Positions 55,933 through 63,382 of a stretch of DNA of 64,000 bases are shown piece after piece (positions within the stretch are counted from its first letter, which is position 1; each line of letters starts with the position of its first letter). This stretch comes from Dactylosporangium roseum (GTDB lineage Bacteria > Actinomycetota > Actinomycetes > Mycobacteriales > Micromonosporaceae). The DNA lies in the NCBI RefSeq assembly GCF_025264685.1, contig NZ_CP073721.1:5695001-5759000 (forward strand), read 5' to 3'. The notes below the pieces were generated by a model that was given only the letters and a program-made list of their open reading frames with translations, ran no database searches and had not been told where the DNA came from. The position numbers and the translations under genes are program-made.

Positions 55933-56880
55933 CTACGCGGACAAGAGCCGGAGGAGCTGCTTCCGGTCCGGGCCAAGGGTGGGCAATGGGGCCCCGTGAC
56001 CCTGCCGCTCAATCGTGTCTTTGATGCCGGGCCGCTCGAGTACTTCCCGCGGCAGCGCCAGGCAAAAGGCGATCTCCAGGAGGGCGCGGAAGGCATCGGC
56101 GTCGTGGAGCGCGGAGTTGGCCAGGCGACCCATGTCCGACTCGGGTGCGGACCACTGACGGCCCTCCCGCAGCGCCGTCATCTCCGCCAGGCGGGCCCGG
56201 TCGGCGCCGATCTGGCTCCAGTAGTACGGAGCGACAAGTTCCTCGGTGTGCTTGTGCCATGCCCGCGCGAAGCCCGCCCGGTCATCCAGATAGTCCCGGA
56301 CCGTGTGCCGCAGCAACTGGGCGTGCACCATCCCGGTGGTGACGCCCCGCCCCACCGAGGGGTCGGCACGCAGCTCGTCCCCGCCGGAGGTGCGCACTCC
56401 CGTGACATGCGGAACGCCCGGAATCGCCGGCAGCCCGGCGATCAGCTCGGTCACGCGCACACCCCGGCGGATCACTATCCCCGGCTGCTCGGCCGCGATC
56501 CCGGCTACCACGTATTCGACCACCGGGCGGCGGCCGGTCACGAACCGCAGCCCCGCGTCGCCCGGGCGTGGCTCCCGGTCGGAGACGCTTGGCGGCAATG
56601 CCTACAGCGGATCCCGCCACACACAGCCCGCCGCCAGCAGCCGGTCGGTCATCTCAGGCAGCTCCTGGTCGCAGACCTGCCGGAATCGCGGCATCAGGCC
56701 GTGCGGCTGGCGGAACTGGGCGACGCCCGTGCGCGGCCAGGAGCGCCATGCCTCGCCGGGCGTCGGCGGAACGCTCGCGGGGTCGGCCTCCAGGACCGTG
56801 ACCTGGTGGCCGTCCCACGCAAGCATGATCGCCGACGCGAGCCCGATCACGCCGCCACCGCAGACCACGATCGTTCCCAT
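55933..56880 (-). pseudogene. FAD-dependent monooxygenase, inactivated
   Basis: The FAD-binding start is intact (MGTIVVCGGGVIGLASAIML, VTVLEADPASVP). At 56602-56604 an in-frame TAG interrupts RDPL-stop-ALPPSVSDREP. Further on, DELRADPSVGRGVTTGMVHA shows a large in-frame deletion: in the family the first half of that string and the PSVGRGVTTG block are separated by roughly 130 residues (DAMGRRS and NAD-like regions missing). The C-terminal half to RKQLLRLLSA reads through. Probably a discarded tailoring or unrelated oxidase, converging on the aviRa-like gene. Confidence 0.75.
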
Positions 56881-57459
56881 GCCGGTCCCTCACATCCCGC
56901 AGCCCGCGCCATCCCGGCGCCCGCTGATCAGACCGCGCGTACAGCCAAGCTAAAAGATCGGGAGCCACAACGCAACGGTCGTTCTCGATGCCTCATGGTG
57001 TTCCCGTTTGCACGGATCGAGTTGGTCTGATATATGGCGCACTCCCAAGATTGCCGCGCCATTCTTCCATTCCGGCGTTTCCGATCGGCGCCAACCATCC
57101 GCCGGCCACGGGGGTCGCATCGCGCGTGGCATGTGTCACAGCCGATTGATACAACTCCATCGGTTCCCGCGACGTGGCAGCGGGCCTAGTGTTCCCACTA
57201 GGTTGGTTACACGACGGGGAGAAAGCCATGCCAGACGCAGGTGTTCCCGCGGGGCGGTGTCGAGCCCGCCCGCGGCGGTGACCGGATTCCGCAGCGGCGG
57301 TCGCCGCCGACACCGCGGCCGCAACGATCGTCCGTCCCATGTGCAGTTGACCGCGCACGCCACCGGACTACGCGTGGTCGCCGACGCCGATCGCTCGGAA
57401 TTTTGAGTTGATTTCAACCGTGCTCGTCATTGCCGATACACCACGGTGGAGGTGCATGC
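56881..57459. other. Regulatory intergenic region before the LuxR gene
   Basis: No coding sequence was recognised. It contains a perfect inverted repeat at 57185-57202 and A+T-richer patches (near 57030 and 57405-57425), compatible with promoters for the divergent oxidase remnant and the LuxR gene. Confidence 0.45.
57185..57202. promoter_or_regulatory. Perfect inverted repeat, possible operator
   Basis: CCTAGTG, four-base spacer TTCC, then CACTAGG. It lies 258 bases before the LuxR-type gene. The CTAGTG half also contains the TAGTG seen in the repeated promoter-like elements. It may be a regulator site or a small hairpin. Confidence 0.35.
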
Positions 57460-57702
57460 ATGGAGACAATGACCAAGTTGTCCAGGATGGAGTGCCGGAT
57501 TATCGAATGCATTGCGGCGGGGGACTCGACGACAAGTATCGCGCAGAAGCTCTACCTGAGCCGCCAGGGGGTCGAATATCACGTCAGCCGGTTGCTGCAG
57601 AGGATGCGGGTGCCAAATCGGCCCGCACTGGTGGCCAAGGCGTATTCGATGGGGATTTTCGACTCGTCGGCATGGCCACCCAAGGTGGACGACGAGTTAT
57701 AG
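57460..57702 (+). CDS. Small LuxR-type HTH regulator
   Basis: An 80-residue protein that is almost only a GerE/LuxR HTH: LSRMECRIIECIAAGDSTTS, IAQKLYLSRQGVEYHVSRLL, QRMRVPNRPALVAKAYSMG. There is no receiver or ligand-binding domain. Such orphan HTH proteins often act as pathway regulators. GGAGG lies seven bases before the ATG at 57460. It sits 48 bases before the aviRb-like gene in the same direction. Confidence 0.85.
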   Translation: METMTKLSRMECRIIECIAAGDSTTSIAQKLYLSRQGVEYHVSRLLQRMRVPNRPALVAKAYSMGIFDSSAWPPKVDDEL

Positions 57703-57735
57703 GTGTCGTGCGTTTCCGGGTGCCATAAAGACCAT

Positions 57736-57750
57736 TGCTAGTATTCTCCC
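57736..57750 (+). promoter_or_regulatory. Extended -10 promoter of a probably leaderless aviRb-like mRNA
   Basis: TGCTAGTAT (extended -10, hexamer TAGTAT at 57739-57744) ends six bases before the ATG at 57751, and no Shine-Dalgarno is visible. That spacing places the transcription start at or next to the A of the ATG, a common actinobacterial leaderless arrangement. No clear -35 is seen. Confidence 0.4.
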
Positions 57751-58656
57751 ATGCGGGACAGAGACAGCCGGTCCGTGCCACATCGCCGGCGCGATGCCGG
57801 GCCGGGGTCGGCCCGGGCCGCGCGGCGTAGTGAGACGCCGGACCGGGTCCACAGCCGCAACGACCGGTTTCAGGTGTGGAAGGCGCTGCTCACCAACCGG
57901 AGCCAGCGACAGCGGCTCGGCGAGTTCCTGATCCACGGCGTCCGGCCGATCTCCCTTGCCGTCGAGTACGGTTGGCCGCTGCGCCGCCTGCTCTATCCAG
58001 CCGGGCAGAAGCTGTCTTCGTGGGCGGACGGTCTCCTTCGGGAGAGCGGCGTCGCGTCGGTCGCGGTGGAGCCGGAGCTTTTGCAGGAACTCGGCGAACG
58101 CGAATCCGCGCCCGAGCTGATCGCGGTCGGCGCCATCCGGCCCGACGACCTGGGGCGCCTAGAGCCGGGCGCCAACTTCCTCGGCCTGGCACTCGACCGG
58201 CTCACGAACCCGGGCAACATCGGCACGTTGGTTCGTTCCGCCGACGCGTTCGGCGCGTCGGGACTAATCGTCACCGGTCATGCGGCCGACATTTACGACC
58301 CCAAGGCGGTGCGGGCCAGCACCGGTTCGCTGTTCCGGTTGCCGGTGGTCCGCACCGCCGCCCCGGGCGACGCGCTCGACTGGGTGGTCGCCCGACGGCA
58401 GGACGGCCCGCCGATCAGGATTGTGGGGACCGACGAGAACGGCGACACGTCGGTCGCCGACTGCGATCTGACCGGGCCGGTCCTGATCGTCGTCGGCAAC
58501 GAGGCGAGCGGGATGAGCGCCCGGTGGCGGGAAATCTGCGACGAGATCGTGAGCATCCCCATCGGCGGCGCCGCGAGCTCCCTCAACGCCGCGTCGGCCG
58601 GCACCCTCATGCTCTACGAGGCCGCCCGGCAGCGCGGATTTCCCCCGGTGCTCTAG
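57751..58656 (+). CDS. aviRb: AviRb-like 23S rRNA 2'-O-methyltransferase (SpoU/TrmH family), self-resistance
   Basis: A 301-residue SpoU-class enzyme. The substrate-binding N-domain has SRNDRFQVWKALLTNRSQRQ and FLIHGVRPISLAVEYGWPLR, very close to AviRb as I remember it. The three SpoU motifs are NPGNIGTLVRSADAFGASGL, LIVVGNEASGMS and IPIGGAASSLNAASAGTLML, which form the trefoil-knot SAM site. AviRb 2'-O-methylates a 23S rRNA uridine in the avilamycin site. It differs from housekeeping SpoU genes by its context. The first 30 or so residues are basic and poorly conserved. Confidence 0.88.
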   Translation: MRDRDSRSVPHRRRDAGPGSARAARRSETPDRVHSRNDRFQVWKALLTNRSQRQRLGEFLIHGVRPISLAVEYGWPLRRLLYPAGQKLSSWADGLLRESGVASVAVEPELLQELGERESAPELIAVGAIRPDDLGRLEPGANFLGLALDRLTNPGNIGTLVRSADAFGASGLIVTGHAADIYDPKAVRASTGSLFRLPVVRTAAPGDALDWVVARRQDGPPIRIVGTDENGDTSVADCDLTGPVLIVVGNEASGMSARWREICDEIVSIPIGGAASSLNAASAGTLMLYEAARQRGFPPVL

Positions 58657-58722
58657 CGTCTTCCCCACTGATCGCCGCGGCCCGTTCGGGTAGTGTCGTC
58701 CCGGCTGGATCCGAGCCATCGG
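58653..58722 (+). repeat. Repeated promoter-like element, copy 2
   Basis: Matches 49377-49447 at about 55 of 71 aligned bases with a single one-base gap. It begins at the aviRb-like stop codon and carries the same TAGTGT hexamer, but no plus-strand gene follows, so here it looks like a stranded promoter. It is directly followed by the 58723 repeat. Confidence 0.5.
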
Positions 58723-58786
58723 AATACACCTACGTCAAGTCACATTGACGTGCGTCCAAGTGTCCAGCACTGTTCAGTTGGACACC
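58723..58786. repeat. 64-bp direct repeat flanking the methyltransferase gene, copy A
   Basis: Matches 60172-60235 at 54 of 64 bases without gaps. Contains the inverted pairs GTCCAA/TTGGAC and GTGTCCA/TGGACAC. It ends 29 bases beyond the stop codon of the minus-strand methyltransferase, so it may also act as its 3' hairpin. Confidence 0.6.
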
Positions 58787-58814
58787 GCGCGGCCAAGCAG
58801 ACCGGGACCCGCGG

Positions 58815-60002
58815 TCATCGGGAGCGCTCACCGATCAGCACGTGCCGCTCGTCTCGACCGAAGTCCGTGGCAGCCAGCGCGGCGGTGGGCCGGAAACCGA
58901 TCTCGTGGAGAAGGCGTTCCCAGGTCGCAACGTCCGCAAGCGGCGCACCGGGCAGCCGCACCTCGCGGTCTTCCGCCCGCCACCAGCCGTCCAACAGGCC
59001 GAACGTCATCGTGAGGAAGCGCAGGAACGACGTGGTCTCCAGGAGCACCATGCGCCCGCCGCCCGCGATCAGGTAGTCGACGTGCGCAAGGGTGTCGCGA
59101 AGGTTACGCGTCGCATGCAGCACGTTGGCCGCGATGACGGCGTCGTAACCGCCCTGCTCGAATCGCTGGCCGCCGGGATCGCTCTCGATGTCAAGCCGCT
59201 TGAACTCCATGCCCGGGTGATCCGCCTGGAACTGCCGGCGTCCGTGGCGCAGGAAGCTCGGAGAGATGTCGGTGTACGTGTAGGCCACACGGTCGCCGTA
59301 GGGTTTCAGGGCAGCGAGCACGTGCGCCGTCGTTCCACCCGTTCCGGCTCCGACCTCGAGCACGCGCAGCGCGGTTCGGTCGCCGTCTGCGTCGACGTGC
59401 GCGGCTACGGCCTCCGCGACCAGCTCGTTGAGCCGGTCGGAGAAGGGGTCGCCCCGGTAGGTGCTCGCCACCATCTCCATCGACGAACTCGGGAACATCA
59501 CCCCGATCGGCTGGATCTCACCGCGCAACAGCCGCGGGTATTCGTTCACGCACGTCCGTAGCAGCCTCAACTGGGCCGCCAGTTCGGGATGCTCGGTGAC
59601 CAGCAGCTCAGCCTCGGCGTCCAGGTCGGCATCCGCTATACGGGCCAAGGAATCGGTTGCTCGCAGGAGGTCGCCGTCGCGCTCGAGGAGACCGTCCGCC
59701 ACGACGATGTCGAGCAGGGTTCGCCACAGCCGAGCGTGTACGGGGTCGATGGCCAGGACCGTCGCGAGATCGCCGGCGGGCCGCACCTCCCCCGGCGTCG
59801 TGAAGGCGCCCATGCTCTGGATGCATCGCGCGAGTATCCGCGCGCTGAACGTCTCCCGTCGTTGCCAGCCCGCCGCCAGTCGTGCGCCATCCAGCGGGTC
59901 GGGCCGCTCACGCCCAGCGAGCGCGTCCCACGGCGCCGCATCGCCTGTGGGCTGCGCGTCGTTGCGGGTGACGGCAGTCGGTGCCTCGCTGGACAGCTTC
60001 AC
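58815..60002 (-). CDS. SAM-dependent methyltransferase, PKS/NRPS-associated type
   Basis: A 395-residue stand-alone methyltransferase. The N-terminal 200 residues are helical and resemble the lead-in of C-methyltransferase domains in polyketide synthases. The catalytic part has FPSSSMEMVASTYRGDPFSD, LRVLEVGAGTGGTTAHVLAA, YTDISPSFL, YDAVIAANVLHATRNLRDTL and GGRMVLLETTSFLRFL. It probably C-methylates an ACP-bound acyl intermediate (inference). It is flanked by 64-bp direct repeats, unlike any other gene here, and lies behind the ketosynthase pair on the same strand. Confidence 0.85.
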   Translation of the reverse strand: MKLSSEAPTAVTRNDAQPTGDAAPWDALAGRERPDPLDGARLAAGWQRRETFSARILARCIQSMGAFTTPGEVRPAGDLATVLAIDPVHARLWRTLLDIVVADGLLERDGDLLRATDSLARIADADLDAEAELLVTEHPELAAQLRLLRTCVNEYPRLLRGEIQPIGVMFPSSSMEMVASTYRGDPFSDRLNELVAEAVAAHVDADGDRTALRVLEVGAGTGGTTAHVLAALKPYGDRVAYTYTDISPSFLRHGRRQFQADHPGMEFKRLDIESDPGGQRFEQGGYDAVIAANVLHATRNLRDTLAHVDYLIAGGGRMVLLETTSFLRFLTMTFGLLDGWWRAEDREVRLPGAPLADVATWERLLHEIGFRPTAALAATDFGRDERHVLIGERSR

Positions 60003-60171
60003 GTGTACTCCCCACGCTTTTACAATGGGTCGCCTGGCACCACATACCGCTACAACGTTGGCGGGAACAGGTGGAGACAGCGCGCCATGTCATTGGTTAC
60101 AACGAACCGCAGTGTAGCCGCGAGACCGACTGATACGCCTCCGTACCAAGCCCGACCGCGCCCGTAGACGC

Positions 60172-60235
60172 AATACATCGACGTCAAATTGCATTGGCGC
60201 GCGTCCAAGTGCCCAGCGCAGTTCAGTTGGACACC
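60172..60235. repeat. 64-bp direct repeat flanking the methyltransferase gene, copy B
   Basis: Partner of 58723-58786 (54 of 64 identical). It lies in the 289-base gap between the ketosynthase-like stop (60292) and the methyltransferase start (60002). The GTCCAA/TTGGAC pair is conserved; the GTGTCCA half has one change. Confidence 0.6.
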
Positions 60236-60291
60236 ATGTTGCGGCGCAACGAGCGACGGCCGCAGTCACCGGCCGGGTGGCCTGCCGCCGG

Positions 60292-61404
60292 TCAAGACCC
60301 GGCATCCGGGCGGGCGAGGAGCGTCGCACCGGCCGTCCCGCCGGGGTCGACGGACGTGACGAGCGCCAGGCGGACGGCGCCGCCGTTTAGGACCGCGGCA
60401 GTTAGCTGGAACGCGGCGGACGCGGCGGACGTGTCGCCGATCAGCGCACGCAGGCGCACCTCACGGGGGGCGTGCCCGCCGAGCGCCTTGCGCAACCCGA
60501 AGTCCTCGGCCGCACCGAGTGTCCCGCCGCAGTCCGCCGGCACGACCAGGTCGACCATTGGCGGAGCGACACCCGCCGCGTCGAGGGCGGCGCCGACCGC
60601 GCGCGCCACCGCCTCCGGTGCCTCGTCGGGAGTCGCGAACGCGGTGAACCGGCTGGCCAGCACCCCGGCCAGGGATCGGCGCCCATGAGCGACGGCCCGC
60701 TCTTCGGATGATTCCACAAGCAGCACGGCGCAGCCCTCGCCGAGGGGCCCGGGCGCCTGCCGGTCGCTGTTCGCGCGGCTGTGGTGCTCGAGCCACGCGC
60801 GGTGCGGCGAGTACTCCTCGACCGCGCCGACGATTATCGCGTCCGCATGGCGCCGGCGCAGGAGCCGCACCGCATAGTTCAGGGCCAGCAGTCCGGTGAG
60901 CGCCCCGCCCGAGACGGTGACGTTCGGGCCCTGCACGGTGTGGCGGATGGCGCTCATCCCGGCGGCCGCGTTCAAGCCGGAGACCGGGATGGAGGCGACG
61001 TCGACATGGTAGGGCTTCGCGGACACCAGCGTTTCGCGCGTGAAGTCCATTTGCGTCTTCACGCTGCCGTGCCCGGTGCCGAGCACGATGCCGAGCGCCT
61101 CGGGGTCGGCGGCGGCGAGGCCCGGCCCGGCATCCGCGAGGACCAGGCCCATCGTGGCCACCGAGAAGGCGGTGAACCGATCGAACGACCGGGTACCCTT
61201 GCGGCCCAGCAGCGCCTGCACGTCGAAATCGGGCACCCAGCCGCCCTCCGCCATCGGGCTGTCCCCGCGCAGCTCGGCCGGCAGCGCCCGGATCGTGGAG
61301 CGGGCGGCGGCCAAGCCGTCGCGGAAGGCGGCCGGATCAACGCCGTACGGCGAGATGGCCGCCCATCTCGAGATGACGGGTACCGCGGCGGTGCGGGCTG
61401 GCAT
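60292..61404 (-). CDS. Ketosynthase-like chain-length-factor homologue, catalytically dead
   Basis: A 370-residue thiolase-fold protein. The nucleophile motif is NVTVSGGALTGLLAL, where the Cys of TACxSG aligns with Ala168. The HGTGT histidine is replaced (VPADCGGTLG) and the second His loop is GDTSAASAAF. With all three catalytic residues gone it should serve as the non-catalytic partner (CLF/KSbeta role) of the adjacent ketosynthase, shaping chain length. The 19-base gap to the KS gene supports one operon. It is shorter than a KS at the N-terminus. Confidence 0.85.
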   Translation of the reverse strand: MPARTAAVPVISRWAAISPYGVDPAAFRDGLAAARSTIRALPAELRGDSPMAEGGWVPDFDVQALLGRKGTRSFDRFTAFSVATMGLVLADAGPGLAAADPEALGIVLGTGHGSVKTQMDFTRETLVSAKPYHVDVASIPVSGLNAAAGMSAIRHTVQGPNVTVSGGALTGLLALNYAVRLLRRRHADAIIVGAVEEYSPHRAWLEHHSRANSDRQAPGPLGEGCAVLLVESSEERAVAHGRRSLAGVLASRFTAFATPDEAPEAVARAVGAALDAAGVAPPMVDLVVPADCGGTLGAAEDFGLRKALGGHAPREVRLRALIGDTSAASAAFQLTAAVLNGGAVRLALVTSVDPGGTAGATLLARPDAGS

Positions 61405-61423
61405 GTCGGGCGCATTCCTTACG

Positions 61424-62719
61424 TCATCGGGCCGGCTCGGCTACCGGTCGCGGGTATCGGCCGAGGATCAGCACGGCGTTGTTGCCGTTGAACGCGAGCC
61501 CGTTGTTCTGCACGACGGCGGGATTCGCCGGCCGAGCGTGGTTGGGCACGCAGTCCACGGCGCAGTCCGGATCTGTGTTTTCGTGGTTGACGGTCGGCGG
61601 GATGAAGCCGTGCGTCATCGACAGCGCGCACGCGGCCGTGGCGATCGCACTCGCCGCGCCCATGGCGTGACCGAGCATCGACTTGAGACCGACGACCGGC
61701 GGCAGCGGGACGTCGCCGAACGCCTGGCGCAGCGCCGCCACCTCGGTGACGTCGTTGGCCATGGTACCGGTGCCGTGGGCGGACACGTAGTCGATGTGTT
61801 CCGCCGCCGTGCCGGCGTCGCGGTGCGCGGCCCGGATGGTTCGCGTGATGCCGTCGCGGTCCGGTGCCGTCGGGTGGGTGGCGTCGCAGGTGAGGCCGTA
61901 GCCGAGGATCTCCGCGTGGATCCGGGCGCCGCGGGCCAGCGCGGACTCGAGCGTCTCCAGAACGAGGATCGCGGCGCCCTCGCCGGGGAGCAGGCCCTGG
62001 CGGTCGACGTCGAACGGCCGGCAGGCGTCGGGCGCGATGGTGCCGAGGCGGCAGAACGCGGCGAAGGTGCGACGGCACATGGCGTCGGCCCCGCCGGCCA
62101 GCGCGATGTCCACGTCGCCGCAGCGCAGCGCGTCGAGGCCGTAGCCGATCGCGTAGTTGCCCGACGCGCACGCAGTCGGGACGGTGACCGCCTCGACGTC
62201 GGTCAGGCCGAACTCGGCGACGATGCCGTTGGACAGCTGGGCCGCCGGGTATCGGCGGGCGACGGTCGCCGGGAACGCCCCGAAGCCTTGTTCAAGGCCG
62301 ACCGCGACCAGTCCCTCGAGGTCGTCGGAGCCGCCGTCCGTGGTGCCGACCGCGACCAGCGCCCGCTGCCGTCGCAGTTGCTCGTCGGCGAGGCCGGCGT
62401 CCAGCACCGCCATGCGGGCCGCCGCCACCGAGAACCGGGCGGCCTTGCTCAGCTCGACGAGCGGCACCCGCCGGATCCACCGGGCCGGATCGAAGCCGGT
62501 GACCTCGCATCCGTTGTGGTGGTTGAAGCCCTCCGTCGAGAACGCCGTGATCGGCAGTACGGCGCGGCGCCCGCTGCGCAGCCCGTCAGCGAACTGCTCA
62601 AGGCCGATGCCGATGGCACTCACCACGCCCATGCCGGTGATCACCACCCGCGGGGCGGTCGCTGTTGGCGTGCGGGCGTCCTCGTCTTCGCGCGCCGTGG
62701 CGGAGCCGGGTGCACTCAT
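61424..62719 (-). CDS. Beta-ketoacyl-ACP synthase (KS), catalytically complete
   Basis: A 431-residue KASII-type enzyme with the full triad: Cys184 in VPTACASGNYA, His315 in SAHGTGTMANDVTE and His351 in LGHAMGAA. PRVVITGMGVVSAIGIGLEQ marks the N-terminus. It performs decarboxylative condensation on ACP-bound chains. The start overlaps the ACP stop (ATGA). With the dead partner downstream it resembles the KS-CLF pairs of type II, often highly reducing, polyketide systems; primary fatty-acid synthesis is unlikely in this context. Confidence 0.92.
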   Translation of the reverse strand: MSAPGSATAREDEDARTPTATAPRVVITGMGVVSAIGIGLEQFADGLRSGRRAVLPITAFSTEGFNHHNGCEVTGFDPARWIRRVPLVELSKAARFSVAAARMAVLDAGLADEQLRRQRALVAVGTTDGGSDDLEGLVAVGLEQGFGAFPATVARRYPAAQLSNGIVAEFGLTDVEAVTVPTACASGNYAIGYGLDALRCGDVDIALAGGADAMCRRTFAAFCRLGTIAPDACRPFDVDRQGLLPGEGAAILVLETLESALARGARIHAEILGYGLTCDATHPTAPDRDGITRTIRAAHRDAGTAAEHIDYVSAHGTGTMANDVTEVAALRQAFGDVPLPPVVGLKSMLGHAMGAASAIATAACALSMTHGFIPPTVNHENTDPDCAVDCVPNHARPANPAVVQNNGLAFNGNNAVLILGRYPRPVAEPAR

Positions 62720-62985
62720 CCGGCGGACCGCGCCTCGATGATCTCGTAGATGCCGGACAGACTCGCGATCTGCTGGATGTCGCTCTGCTCGATCGTCACC
62801 TGCAGGCGCTTCTCCAGTGCGGCGACAATTTCGATGGCCATCAGCGAATCCATGCTCAGGTCGTCGCGGAACCGCGTTTCTTCGTTGACCTCACTCTCGT
62901 CCACCTCGAGGATCTCGCAGACCAGCTGCTTGATTTCCTGCTTCTGCTCGTCGGTGAGATACGACAGAGGGGTGGGCGATGCCAT
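62716..62985 (-). CDS. Acyl carrier protein
   Basis: An 89-residue ACP. Ser47 in DDLSMDSLMAIEIVAALEKR is the phosphopantetheine attachment site. The surrounding acidic helix II is typical. First gene of the minus-strand operon ACP-KS-CLF-like, with a 397-base divergent promoter region behind it. GCAGAAGATGGC gives only a weak ribosome-binding site. Confidence 0.92.
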   Translation of the reverse strand: MASPTPLSYLTDEQKQEIKQLVCEILEVDESEVNEETRFRDDLSMDSLMAIEIVAALEKRLQVTIEQSDIQQIASLSGIYEIIEARSAG

Positions 62986-63382
62986 CTTCTGCTCCTGATC
63001 GACCGAAGGGAGACCGGACCGGAAACGCCGGTCGACGGGCCGCCGCAGCCACGGATACCCGGTGCCACAAAGGGCAGTGCGGAACTAGCCGCTGAGGTGG
63101 CTCCGGCGCCGGCGTGACGATAACAGCCGCCGAAGTCGGTCAACAATGTTCGCACCGGTTGAACGCGGGCTGGCGAATTGAGGGCAGGGCCGGCGGCGGC
63201 CTGCGCACGTTGACACCGGGCGCGTGGGCCGGGCATCGTCGGGGGGCCGGATCTCCGCGGCACCCGCGACGACACCACGTCCACGGGTCCACGGCGAAAG
63301 ACGTCGATCGTCCCTTGGCGCATGCGGAAACCTTTGGCGCATGCGGAAACGGCAACCCGGATCTCCTCGTACGGAGGGATAC
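62986..63382. other. Divergent promoter region of the ACP operon and the AMP ligase
   Basis: No coding sequence was recognised. It carries a 17-bp tandem repeat (63315-63350) near the ligase start. The two genes it serves belong to the same polyketide set. Confidence 0.5.
63315..63350 (+). repeat. Tandem 17-bp repeat, possible regulator site
   Basis: TTGGCGCATGCGGAAAC occurs at 63315-63331 and again, identical, at 63334-63350, a 19-base period (about two helical turns). The core GCGCATGCG is partly palindromic. It lies 33 bases before the ligase ATG. Tandem identical half-sites before a biosynthetic gene suggest cooperative activator binding. Confidence 0.5.

Noticed and set aside
57751-58656. 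Housekeeping SpoU/TrmH rRNA methyltransferase
   Set aside because: The N-terminal segment matches AviRb more closely than RlmB-type enzymes, and an AviRa-like gene lies 1.8 kb away.
61424-62985. ACP and KS as primary fatty-acid synthesis genes
   Set aside because: They are paired with a catalytically dead KS partner and lie in a biosynthetic cluster without fabD or a second housekeeping fab gene.
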